Below are positions 20,942 through 28,499 of a stretch of DNA of 64,000 bases, one piece after another. A program made the translations under genes and the position numbers. The stretch lies in NCBI RefSeq assembly GCF_001422985.1, contig NZ_LMNL01000037.1, positions 342,480 through 406,479 of the forward strand, written 5' to 3'. Below the pieces are notes generated by a model. It saw only the letters and a list, made by a program, of their open reading frames with translations. It had not been told where the DNA came from and searched no databases. Source of the DNA: Methylobacterium sp. Leaf117 (GTDB lineage Bacteria > Pseudomonadota > Alphaproteobacteria > Rhizobiales > Beijerinckiaceae). Every line of letters starts with the position of its first letter. The stretch's first letter is position 1.

Positions 20942-22804
20942 TCAATGAGATTTCTGAAGATGCATGCGGAAGATCGTGCCCCCCGCGGGATCGTCGAGGA
21001 CCGTCAGGCTGCCGCCGCAATCCTCGACGATTCCGCGGGCGATGGCGAGCCCCAGCCCGAGCCCGTCCGACTTGGTGGTGAAGAAGGCGTCGAAGACCTG
21101 CGCCCGGACGGCCTCGGGCATGCCCGGGCCGTTGTCCCGGACCTCGACGCGGACGCGGTCCGGGGCCTCGGCCGAGGCGTGCAGATCGACGCGCGGGCCC
21201 GCCGGGCTGCCGTGTCCGGGGGGCTGGCCCGCCACCGCGTCGAGGGCGTTCTGCAGCAGGTTCACGACCACCTGTTCGAGGCGCGGCCCGTCGCCCAGGA
21301 CCCGCAGGCCGGCCGGCCCCGTCTGCACCGTGAGCGGGATGCCGGCCGCCGCCGCCCGGGCCGCCACCAGCTCCAGGCCGTTGTGCAGGATCTCGGCCAG
21401 CACCACCGGCTCGCGCCTGCCGGAGGAGCGCCGGGCGAAGCCCTTGAGCTGGCGGGTGAGGCCGCCGATGCGGTCGGTGAGCCGCCCGATGGCGAAGGCG
21501 TTCTCCTCCGCCTCGTCGGTCCGGCCGCGCCGGACCAGGATGGCGGCGTTGTCGGCGTAGGAGCGGATGGCCGCGAGCGGCTGGTTGATCTCGTGGGCCA
21601 TGCTGGCGGCGAACTGGCCCAGGGCCGCCAGGCGTCCGGCCTGAGCGAGTTCGCGGCCCAGGCGCTCGCGCTCGGCCTCCGCCCGCCGGCGCTCCTCCAT
21701 CTCGAGCCGCAGCATCCGGTTGGCGTCGGTCAATTCCCGGGTCCGCTCGCCGACGCGGGCCTCGAGGATGTCCCGCTGCGCCGAGGCCTGGGCGAGGCGC
21801 TCCCGGTTGCGCCGGCCGCGGCCCGCCAGGGCGCTGAGGCCGAGGCAGGCGAAGCCGGTGACCAGGGCGGCGATGATCCAGGCCTGGGCCCGCTCGCGCT
21901 CCACCGCGTGGCCGAGGGGCGTCAGGGTGAAGAGGCGCCAGCCCGTGCCGGGGATCGGCGCGTCGAGGAGGAGCGCGGCCCGCGCCGGCTGCCCGCCCTG
22001 CCCCACCCGCACCAGGTCGGTGGTGCCCGCGATGGGGTAGAGCGGCATGGCCGGAAGGGGGCTGTCGCCGAACTCCCGGGCCTCGCGGATGCGGCTGCGC
22101 TCGGTCTCGTCGATCTGCCGCAGGGTGGCCAGGTGCCAGGCCGGGTCGCTCGCCACCAGGACGATGCCGCGCCCATCGGCGACGAACACCCCGTCGCCGG
22201 CCCGGCGCCAGGCGGCCTCGACCGCCGCGAACTCGATCTTGACCACCACGACGCCGCCGGCCGTCCCGATCCGGCGCGAGAGGTAGAGGCCGGCGCGGCC
22301 GCTCACGGTACCGAGGGCGAATTGCGAGCCGACCCCGTCCTGCATGGCCTGCCGGAAATAGGGCCGGAACGCGTAGTCCCGGCCGAGGAAGCTGCCGGAG
22401 GTGCCCGCATTGCTGGCCGCCACCGTGATGCCGTCGGGCCGGATCACGTAGATCACCGCCGAGCCGGTGGCCTCGGCCACCTGGGCCAGCCGCCGGTTCA
22501 CGCGGTCGAGGAGTGGGCGGGACGACGGGTCTCCCGAGGTCGCGGCGGCCGCGGCGGCGATCTCCGGGTCGGCCGCGAGGGCGAGAGGCAGCGAGGCCTG
22601 CTTCTGCATCTCGGCCCGCAACGCCCCGACCTGCAGCCCGAGGGCGGCCTGGGCGGTGCGGCGCAGATCCGCCAGGGCCCAGCGCTCGGCGACCCGTCCG
22701 GCCGACCAGGCGGCGAGCAGGATGGCCGCCAGGCTCGCCAGCAGGACGAGGCTCCGGCGGCTCGGCACGTGCAGCCGCCCATGCGGTCCGGCCTCGCGCC
22801 TCAT
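20942..22804 (-). CDS. dctB: C4-dicarboxylate sensor kinase DctB, 3' end supplied by phage
   Basis: 620 residues. Membrane span about 17-37, a large periplasmic double-Cache sensor (about 40-305), span about 308-328, a coiled linker, then HisKA with the phospho-acceptor His near 405 (AASMAHEINQPLAAIRSY) and a HATPase with N box (VVVNLLQNALDAV), DNGPGMP and FTTKSDGLGLGLAI. It senses C4-dicarboxylates and phosphorylates DctD. The last shared residues GGTIFRM lie at the attR core; the final HLQKSH is phage-encoded and replaces 43 host residues found at 1618-1749. The kinase fold is complete, so activity is probably kept. The ATG at 22804 is chosen because upstream codons lie over the candidate regulatory sites; a downstream GTG is possible. 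Confidence 0.9.
   Translation of the reverse strand: MRREAGPHGRLHVPSRRSLVLLASLAAILLAAWSAGRVAERWALADLRRTAQAALGLQVGALRAEMQKQASLPLALAADPEIAAAAAATSGDPSSRPLLDRVNRRLAQVAEATGSAVIYVIRPDGITVAASNAGTSGSFLGRDYAFRPYFRQAMQDGVGSQFALGTVSGRAGLYLSRRIGTAGGVVVVKIEFAAVEAAWRRAGDGVFVADGRGIVLVASDPAWHLATLRQIDETERSRIREAREFGDSPLPAMPLYPIAGTTDLVRVGQGGQPARAALLLDAPIPGTGWRLFTLTPLGHAVERERAQAWIIAALVTGFACLGLSALAGRGRRNRERLAQASAQRDILEARVGERTRELTDANRMLRLEMEERRRAEAERERLGRELAQAGRLAALGQFAASMAHEINQPLAAIRSYADNAAILVRRGRTDEAEENAFAIGRLTDRIGGLTRQLKGFARRSSGRREPVVLAEILHNGLELVAARAAAAGIPLTVQTGPAGLRVLGDGPRLEQVVVNLLQNALDAVAGQPPGHGSPAGPRVDLHASAEAPDRVRVEVRDNGPGMPEAVRAQVFDAFFTTKSDGLGLGLAIARGIVEDCGGSLTVLDDPAGGTIFRMHLQKSH
20963..20977. other. attR core
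   Basis: CATGCGGAAGATCGT, the partner of 1750-1764, lying within the last codons of the present dctB reading frame. Confidence 0.85.
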
Positions 22805-22817
22805 CGGGTCCGAACCG

Positions 22818-22865
22818 CTGCGAATTTCCGGACAGGATTCCCGGACCGCGTCCGAGTTTCCGCAG
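22818..22865. promoter_or_regulatory. Candidate DctD upstream activating sites
   Basis: Two related elements in opposite orientation: CTGCGAATTTCCGGAC (22818-22833) and GTCCGAGTTTCCGCAG (22850-22865), both of the form GTCCG-N6-CGCAG on one strand, with centres 32 bp apart. They lie about 100 bp upstream of the -24/-12 promoter of dctA, as expected for a paired enhancer. Confidence 0.6.
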
Positions 22866-22950
22866 ACCCGCGCCACGGCATCACGGGCATCGCAGGCAAA
22901 AAGCATCTTCGTTTCGAGGACTTAACAAAAAGTTCCGGCCTGCCGGCATC

Positions 22951-22966
22951 TGGCATGCCGGTTGCC
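22951..22966 (+). promoter_or_regulatory. Sigma-54 promoter of dctA
   Basis: TGGCATGCCGGTTGCC matches the -24 GG / -12 GC pattern (TGGCACG-N4-TTGC) with the required 10 bases between GG and GC. It points toward dctA, about 200 bases upstream of its start, so the leader is long. Confidence 0.8.
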
Positions 22967-23064
22967 ATTCCGAGGCGGTAACGCAGCCCTGCGCTTCCCG
23001 CGGGGCTGCCGACCGGGACGCGGACGCCGCCGGATCTCCGGCGGCCGAGGCCCATCGGTTCGAG

Positions 23065-23094
23065 ACCAAGACCAAGACCAAGACCAAGATCAAG
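23065..23094 (+). repeat. Hexanucleotide tandem repeat in the dctA leader
   Basis: Five ACCAAG-type units (the last one ATCAAG) lie between the sigma-54 promoter and dctA, outside any gene. Slippage here would change leader length by multiples of six. Confidence 0.8.
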
Positions 23095-23167
23095 AACGGA
23101 CGGAACCGGGGCGAGCCCCTGGACCCGAACCGACATCCTTCGCGAGACCCACCGGGAGAACGCCCTC

Positions 23168-24511
23168 ATGGCCACCGTACCACTGCCCCTCACCGCGCCC
23201 CACGATCCGCCGAAGCCCCGGCCGCTCTACCGGACCCTGTATTTCCAGGTCCTGGTCGCGGTGGCGATCGGCATCGCGCTGGGACACTTCTACCCGCAGG
23301 TCGGCGCCGACATGAAGCCGCTCGGCGACGCCTTCATCAAGCTCGTCAAGATGATCATCGCGCCGGTGATCTTCCTCACCGTGGTCTCCGGCATCGCCGG
23401 CATGACCAACCTGGAGAAGGTCGGCCGCGTCGGCGGCAAGGCGCTGATCTACTTCATCACCTTCTCCACCCTGGCGCTCATCGTCGGCCTGATCGTGGCG
23501 AACCTCGTCCAGCCGGGCGCGGGCATGCACATCGATCCGAAGTCGCTCGATCCGAAGTCGATCGCGATGTACGCCGACAAGGCGAAGACGCAGTCCATCA
23601 CCGACTTCCTGATGAACATCATCCCGACCACGGCGGTGGGGGCGTTCTCGGGCGGCGAGATCCTCCAGGTGCTGTTCTTCTCGGTGCTGTTCGGCTTCGG
23701 CCTCGCCTTCCTGGGCGACCGGGGCAAGCCGGTCCTCGACATCATCAAGGTGCTGTCGGAAGCCATCTTCGGCGTCGTCAACATCATCATGAAGGTCGCT
23801 CCCATCGGCGCCTTCGGCGCCATGGCCTTCACCATCGGCAAGTACGGCATCGCCTCGCTCGCCAACCTCGCCTACCTGGTCGGCGCCTTCTACCTGACCT
23901 CGGCGATCTTCGTGCTCGGCGTGCTCGGCCTCGTCGCCCGCTACAACGGCTTCTCGATCCTCAAGCTCATCCGCTACATCAAGGAAGAGCTGATGCTGGT
24001 GCTCGGCACCTCGTCCTCCGAGTCCGCCCTGCCCTCGCTGCTCGAGAAGATGGAGCGCGCCGGCTGCTCGAAGCCCGTCGTCGGCCTCGTGGTCCCGACC
24101 GGCTACTCGTTCAATCTCGACGGCACCAACATCTACATGACCATGGCGGCTTTGTTCATCGCGCAGGCCACAGACACGCCCCTCACCTACGGCGAACAGG
24201 GCCTCCTGCTCCTCGTGGCGATGCTGTCCTCCAAGGGCGCGGCCGGCGTCACCGGCTCCGGGTTCATCACCCTGGCGGCGACCCTCGCGGTGGTGCCCTC
24301 GGTGCCGGTGGTCGGCATGGCGCTGATCCTCGGCGTCGACCGCTTCATGTCCGAGTGCCGCGCGCTCACCAACTTCATCGGCAACGCGGTGGCCTGCATC
24401 GTGGTCGCCCGCTGGGAGGGCGAGGTCGACGACGTCAAGCTCGCGGCGGCGCTCGGCGGCAACCCGATGCCGCTCGACTCGGAGCTGCCGGCTCTCCAGC
24501 CAGCCGAGTAG
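23168..24511 (+). CDS. dctA: C4-dicarboxylate transporter DctA
   Basis: 447 residues, dicarboxylate/amino acid:cation symporter (DAACS) family. It imports succinate, fumarate and malate with protons or sodium across the inner membrane. Visible signatures: the serine-rich hairpin GTSSSESALPSLLEKME (about 280-296), VVPTGYSFNLDGTNIYMTM (about 310-328), and SSKGAAGVTGSGFITLAATL (about 356-375). About eight membrane spans are evident. GGGAGAA precedes the ATG. It is controlled by the sigma-54 promoter and DctD sites described, hence the effect of the prophage on dctD is directly relevant. A hairpin pair ends the transcript. Confidence 0.95.
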   Translation: MATVPLPLTAPHDPPKPRPLYRTLYFQVLVAVAIGIALGHFYPQVGADMKPLGDAFIKLVKMIIAPVIFLTVVSGIAGMTNLEKVGRVGGKALIYFITFSTLALIVGLIVANLVQPGAGMHIDPKSLDPKSIAMYADKAKTQSITDFLMNIIPTTAVGAFSGGEILQVLFFSVLFGFGLAFLGDRGKPVLDIIKVLSEAIFGVVNIIMKVAPIGAFGAMAFTIGKYGIASLANLAYLVGAFYLTSAIFVLGVLGLVARYNGFSILKLIRYIKEELMLVLGTSSSESALPSLLEKMERAGCSKPVVGLVVPTGYSFNLDGTNIYMTMAALFIAQATDTPLTYGEQGLLLLVAMLSSKGAAGVTGSGFITLAATLAVVPSVPVVGMALILGVDRFMSECRALTNFIGNAVACIVVARWEGEVDDVKLAAALGGNPMPLDSELPALQPAE

Positions 24512-24527
24512 TCCTCCGCATGATCAC

Positions 24528-24611
24528 GGCCGGGCGCCAAGCGCTCGAAGGAGCGAGCGCCCGGCCTACGGAAAAGGGACGCGCGGACCGGTTGGTCGTC
24601 GCGTCCCTTTT
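24528..24611. terminator. Double terminator between dctA and glmS
   Basis: The first hairpin pairs GGCCGGGCGC (24528-24537) with GCGCCCGGCC (24557-24566), with an inner CGCTC/GAGCG stem. The second pairs AAAAGGGACGCG (24572-24583) with CGCGTCCCTTTT (24600-24611), giving T-runs in both directions, so it can stop dctA (plus) and glmS (minus). Confidence 0.85.
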
Positions 24612-24644
24612 GATATCGGAACCCCCGAATCGACCGTGATGGGC

Positions 24645-26471
24645 CTATTCCACCGTGACGGATTTCGCGAGGTTGCGCGGCTGGTCGACGTCTTTGCCCA
24701 TGAAGACGGCGGTGTGGTAGGCGATGAGCTGGATCGGCACCGCGTAGACGATGGGGGCCACCACCGGATCGAGGTCCGGCATCGTCACGGTGGCCATGGT
24801 GTCGAGGCCGGCGGCCGCCGCGCCCTTGGCGTCGCCGATCAGGATGATGCGGCCGCCGCGGGCGGCCACCTCCTGCATGTTCGACACCGTCTTCTCGAAG
24901 ATCGCATCGTGGGGCGCGATGACGATCACCGGCACGCTCTCGTCGATGAGGGCGATGGGGCCGTGCTTGAGTTCACCCGCCGCATAACCTTCCGCGTGGA
25001 TGTAGCTGATTTCCTTGAGCTTCAGGGCACCCTCCAGCGCCATCGGATAGCTGGTGCCGCGCCCCAGGTAGAGCACGTCGCGGGCCTTCGAGACCTCGCG
25101 GGCCAGGACCTCGATCGGGCCTTCCAGCTTGGTCGCGTCGGCCATCAGGCCCGGCACCGTGATCAGCGCGTCGACGAGGCGGCGCTCCTCCTCCGGGCTC
25201 ACGGTGCCGCGCGCCCGGCCAGCATGGATGGCGAGACACAGCAGCACCGTGAGCTGGCACGAGAACGCCTTGGTGGAGGCGACCCCGATCTCGGGGCCGG
25301 CCAGGGTCGGCACGGTCGCGGAGGCCTCGCGCGCGATGGTGGAGGTCGGCACGTTGACCACGGCGAGCGTGTGCTGGCCCTGCCCCTTGGCGTAGCGCAG
25401 GGAGGCCAGGGTGTCGGCGGTCTCGCCCGATTGCGAGATCACCAGGGTGAGGCCGTCCCGGTCCAGCGGCGGCTCGCGGTAGCGCGCCTCCGAGGCGACG
25501 TCGATCTCCACGGGGAGGCGGGCCAGGCTCTCGAACCAGTATTTGGCGACGAGCCCGGCATAATAGGCGGTGCCGCAGGCCGTGATCGAGATCCGCGAGA
25601 GTTTGGCGAAGTCGAAGGGCAGGGCCTCGGGCAGGGCCACGCGGCCGTTGGCGAGATCGACGTAATGGGCCAGCGTGCGGCCGACCACCTCGGGCTGCTC
25701 GTGGATCTCCTTGGCCATGAAGTGGCGATGGTTGCCCTTCTCCACCCGGTAGGCCTGGGCGACGATGCGCTGACGCTCGCGGGTGACGGGCTGGCCGTCC
25801 TGGTCGCGGATCTCGGCCCCGTCCCGGGTCAGGATGGCCCAGTCGCCCTCGTCCAGGTAGGTGATCTCCTGGGTGAAGGGGGCCAGCGCCAGGGCGTCCG
25901 AGCCGAGATAGGTCTCGCCCTCGCCGAACCCGATCGCCAGGGGGGCGCCGTGGCGGGCGCCGATGAGAAGGTCGTCGTGGCCGGTGAAGATGAAGCCGAG
26001 CGCGAAGGCCCCGTGCAGGCGCGGCAGGCAGGCCGCCACCGCCTCGACCGGACCCAGGCCCCCCTCCAGGGCGTGGCTGACGAGCTGGGCCACCACCTCG
26101 GTGTCGGTCTCGCTCTCGAAGCGCACGCCCTGGCCCTGCAACTCGGCCTTCAGCGCGCGAAAGTTCTCGATGATGCCGTTATGCACGACGGCGACGCGTG
26201 TCGTGGCGTGCGGATGCGCGTTGGTCTCGTTGGGACGGCCATGCGTGGCCCAGCGGGTGTGGCCGATGCCGATGCTGCCGCCGAGCGGCGCGTCGCGCAG
26301 GCGCATCTCCAGGTTGGCGAGCTTGCCCTCGGCGCGCCGGCGCTCCAGGTGCCCCTGCGTCAGGGTGGCGATGCCGGCCGAATCGTAGCCGCGATATTCG
26401 AGCCGGCGCAGGGCTTCCACCAGCTGCCCGGCCACGGCGTCCCGCCCGACGATGCCAACGATTCCGCACAT
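24645..26471 (-). CDS. glmS: Glutamine-fructose-6-phosphate aminotransferase (isomerizing)
   Basis: 608 residues. Makes glucosamine-6-phosphate from fructose-6-phosphate and glutamine, first step toward UDP-GlcNAc for peptidoglycan and lipid A. Mature start MCGIVGIVG places the catalytic Cys at residue 2. The glutaminase domain has HTRWATHGRPNETNAHPH; two SIS domains follow (ISQSGETADTLASLRYAK, STKAFSCQLTVL, GRGTSYPMALEGALKLKEIS), and the end is PRNLAKSVTVE, as usual. It is downstream of glmU on the same strand, 258 bases away with repeats between. No glmS ribozyme is seen, as expected outside Firmicutes. Confidence 0.97.
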   Translation of the reverse strand: MCGIVGIVGRDAVAGQLVEALRRLEYRGYDSAGIATLTQGHLERRRAEGKLANLEMRLRDAPLGGSIGIGHTRWATHGRPNETNAHPHATTRVAVVHNGIIENFRALKAELQGQGVRFESETDTEVVAQLVSHALEGGLGPVEAVAACLPRLHGAFALGFIFTGHDDLLIGARHGAPLAIGFGEGETYLGSDALALAPFTQEITYLDEGDWAILTRDGAEIRDQDGQPVTRERQRIVAQAYRVEKGNHRHFMAKEIHEQPEVVGRTLAHYVDLANGRVALPEALPFDFAKLSRISITACGTAYYAGLVAKYWFESLARLPVEIDVASEARYREPPLDRDGLTLVISQSGETADTLASLRYAKGQGQHTLAVVNVPTSTIAREASATVPTLAGPEIGVASTKAFSCQLTVLLCLAIHAGRARGTVSPEEERRLVDALITVPGLMADATKLEGPIEVLAREVSKARDVLYLGRGTSYPMALEGALKLKEISYIHAEGYAAGELKHGPIALIDESVPVIVIAPHDAIFEKTVSNMQEVAARGGRIILIGDAKGAAAAGLDTMATVTMPDLDPVVAPIVYAVPIQLIAYHTAVFMGKDVDQPRNLAKSVTVE

Positions 26472-26497
26472 GGGTTGGTGTCTCTCAGGTGTCTCTC

Positions 26498-26561
26498 GGA
26501 TGTCCGGCGCGGAGCCCGGACGCGATGGCAGGCGGATGTCCGGCGCGGAGCCCGGACGCGA
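26498..26561. repeat. 28-bp direct repeat upstream of glmS
   Basis: Identical 28-base copies at 26498-26525 and 26534-26561 (core TGTCCGGCGCGGAGCCCGGA), separated by 8 bases, starting 27 bases before glmS. Each copy contains the inverted pair TCCGG/CCGGA, so each can form a hairpin in the glmS leader. Confidence 0.85.
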
Positions 26562-26624
26562 ACGCATGGTCCCGGCTTGTACCGGATCGGGACAGCCGCG
26601 CGCCAGCCGCGTGCCCCACGGCTC

Positions 26625-26666
26625 GCCAAGCCCCGTCCGGAGCCTGCCAAGCCTCGTCTGGAGCCT
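26625..26666. repeat. 21-bp tandem repeat in the glmU-glmS spacer
   Basis: Two adjacent 21-base units starting GCCAAGCC and ending GGAGCCT differ at two positions. They lie 65 bases after the glmU stop. Confidence 0.8.
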
Positions 26667-26729
26667 GCCCCGACAATGCTGAACGAGGGCTTGCAGCCTT
26701 GGTCGGCCGGGACGAATCCCACGCCGGCG

Positions 26730-28121
26730 TCACGGCTGCGATTTCGTGGCCCGCGCCACCTTCTCCGCCTGGAGCGCCGCCCGCTTGCCCGGCGCCCAGC
26801 CGGGCAGGGTGCGCTGGCGCCCGCGCGAGACCGCCAGGGCCTCCTCCGGCACGTCTGAGGCGATCACCGAGCCGGCCCCCACGATGGCGCCGGCGCCGAC
26901 GCTGACCGGCGCCACCAGCGCGGTGTTCGAGCCGATGAAGGCCCCCGCCCCGATCGTGGTGCGATGCTTGTTCACCCCGTCATAGTTGCACGTGATGGTG
27001 CCGGCTCCGAGATTGGCCCCCGCCCCCACCTCGGCGTCCCCCACATAGGTCAGGTGGTTGGCCTTGGCGCCGGCGCCCATCCGGGCGTTCTTGATCTCGA
27101 CGAAGTTGCCGATGCGGGCGCCCGCTTCCAGCACCGCTCCCGGGCGCAGGCGGGCATAGGGGCCGATCTGCACGCCGGCCGCCAGGGTGGCGCCCTCCAG
27201 ATGCGAGAAGCTGTGCACCACGCACGCATCGCCGACCGTCACGTTGGGCCCGAACACCACGTGAGGTTCCACCAGAACATCACGCCCCAACACCGTGTCG
27301 ATGCTGAAGAAAACCGTTTCGGGCGCGATCAGCGTCGCCCCCGCGATCTGGGCGGCGCGGCGCAGGCGCCCCTGGATCTCGGCCTCGGCCACCGCGAGCT
27401 GGACCCGGTCGTTGACCCCCTGCGCCTCGGCCTCCGCCACCGGCACCACCGCGACCGGCAGGCCGTCCGCCACCGCGAGGGCGACCGCATCGGGCAGGTA
27501 GTATTCGCCCGCCGCATTGGCGTTGCCGATGCGGGTCAGGAGAGAGAGCGCATGGGGGCCGGACAGGGCCATCAGGCCGGCATTGCACAGGGTGACGGCG
27601 CGCTCGGCCGGGCTCGCATCCTTCTCCTCGCGGATCGCCAGCACGCGGTCCCCGTCGGTCAGCACCCGGCCGTAGCCGGTGGGATTCGGGCTCTCGAAGG
27701 CCAGCACCGCCACGGCCGCGCCCTGGGCCAGCGGCGCGCGCAGGCGCGCCAGGGTGTCGGCGGTGATCAGCGGCGTGTCGCCGAAGGCGATCACCACGTC
27801 GTCGTCGCCCGCCTCCAGGGCGGCCCGGGCGGCCAGCACCGCGTGAGCGGTGCCGAGGCGTTCGGCCTGCGGATAGACGGCGGCACCGGGCGCCAGGGTG
27901 GCGATCTCGCGGGCGACCGCCGCCTGCCCCGGCTCCGCCACCACGGCGATCCGGGTCGCGCCGGCCCCCTGCGCGGCCGTCAGCACGTGCCCGAGCAGGG
28001 TCCGGCCGGCCACCCGGTGCAGCACCTTCGGCAGGTCCGAGCGCATCCGCGTGCCCTTGCCGGCGGCCAGCACGATGGCGGTGAGGCTGCGGTCTGCGTT
28101 CGGGGTCGTCTGATCGGTCAT
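26730..28121 (-). CDS. glmU: Bifunctional UDP-GlcNAc pyrophosphorylase / GlcN-1-P acetyltransferase
   Basis: 463 residues. The N-terminal uridylyltransferase has LAAGKGTRMRSDLPKVLH (about 17-34) and FGDTPLI. The C-terminal left-handed beta-helix carries hexapeptide repeats (IGPYARLRPGAVLEAGARIG, NHLTYVGDAEVGAGANLGAG, TITCNYDGVNKHRT). It makes UDP-GlcNAc from glucosamine-1-phosphate, acetyl-CoA and UTP. The ATG at 28121 gives the usual length; the frame upstream lacks family similarity. Likely in an operon with glmS. Confidence 0.96.
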   Translation of the reverse strand: MTDQTTPNADRSLTAIVLAAGKGTRMRSDLPKVLHRVAGRTLLGHVLTAAQGAGATRIAVVAEPGQAAVAREIATLAPGAAVYPQAERLGTAHAVLAARAALEAGDDDVVIAFGDTPLITADTLARLRAPLAQGAAVAVLAFESPNPTGYGRVLTDGDRVLAIREEKDASPAERAVTLCNAGLMALSGPHALSLLTRIGNANAAGEYYLPDAVALAVADGLPVAVVPVAEAEAQGVNDRVQLAVAEAEIQGRLRRAAQIAGATLIAPETVFFSIDTVLGRDVLVEPHVVFGPNVTVGDACVVHSFSHLEGATLAAGVQIGPYARLRPGAVLEAGARIGNFVEIKNARMGAGAKANHLTYVGDAEVGAGANLGAGTITCNYDGVNKHRTTIGAGAFIGSNTALVAPVSVGAGAIVGAGSVIASDVPEEALAVSRGRQRTLPGWAPGKRAALQAEKVARATKSQP

Positions 28122-28499
28122 CGAGGGGTCCGCCGCGGGCCAAGCTGTTGCTCCCCGTCGGCTAAAGCGCGGATGGGGCTGTTTCAAGTCCGGGCGCGAT
28201 CGGGCCGGGCTTCATCGATGCGGACCTGCATCGATGCGGACCTGCCGCCGTCTTTCGGCAGTATCCGTCGCGTGATCGGATCTCGCGACTAAGCTTTGAC
28301 CCGGCCCGGGCCGAACGGTCCGGACGCTTTCGGCGTTGACCGGCGCGGTTCGGGACGGCTTAACCCCCGGTTCAGGGCTCGGCATGGTAGACACATACGA
28401 ACCTCAACCTCCGCAAGCCCCGATCCCCAACGCCCTCGCCTTAACGCCCTTGCAACGCCCTTGCCTTTTCCGCGCGCCCGCGCCGACCACACGGACCTG
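28122..28499. other. Divergent promoter region of glmU and opgG
   Basis: No gene. It contains an exact 16-bp tandem duplication, CATCGATGCGGACCTG, at 28213-28228 and 28229-28244. Promoters for both directions must lie here, but I cannot assign boxes with confidence. Confidence 0.5.

Larger units (their letters stand above)
1750..20977. mobile_element. Prophage integrated in the 3' end of dctB, apparently head-less
   Basis: The element is bounded by a 15-bp direct repeat. It carries integrase and putative excisionase at the left end, then a replication ATPase, tail spike, terminase, tape measure and tail proteins, and an accessory block at the right. Genes are densely packed with ATGA/TGATG overlaps, and base composition is lower in GC than the flanks in several places. 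No portal, prohead protease, major capsid or recognisable lysis gene is seen, so it may be defective or need a helper. About 19.2 kb is short for a complete tailed phage. Boundaries rest on the repeat and on restoration of a dctB-dctD overlap when the element is removed in silico. Confidence 0.88.

Noticed and set aside
20945..24639. Large plus-strand frames over dctB and in a wrong frame over dctA
   Set aside because: Both genes are firmly identified in the other frames; the large frames lack domains.
24472..26497. glmS ribozyme or other riboswitch before glmS
   Set aside because: Only direct repeats with small hairpins are present; no known ribozyme or riboswitch core is recognisable.
24636..26858. 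740-codon plus-strand frame opposite glmS
   Set aside because: glmS on the minus strand is unmistakable; the antisense product is a His/Arg/Gly-rich shadow.
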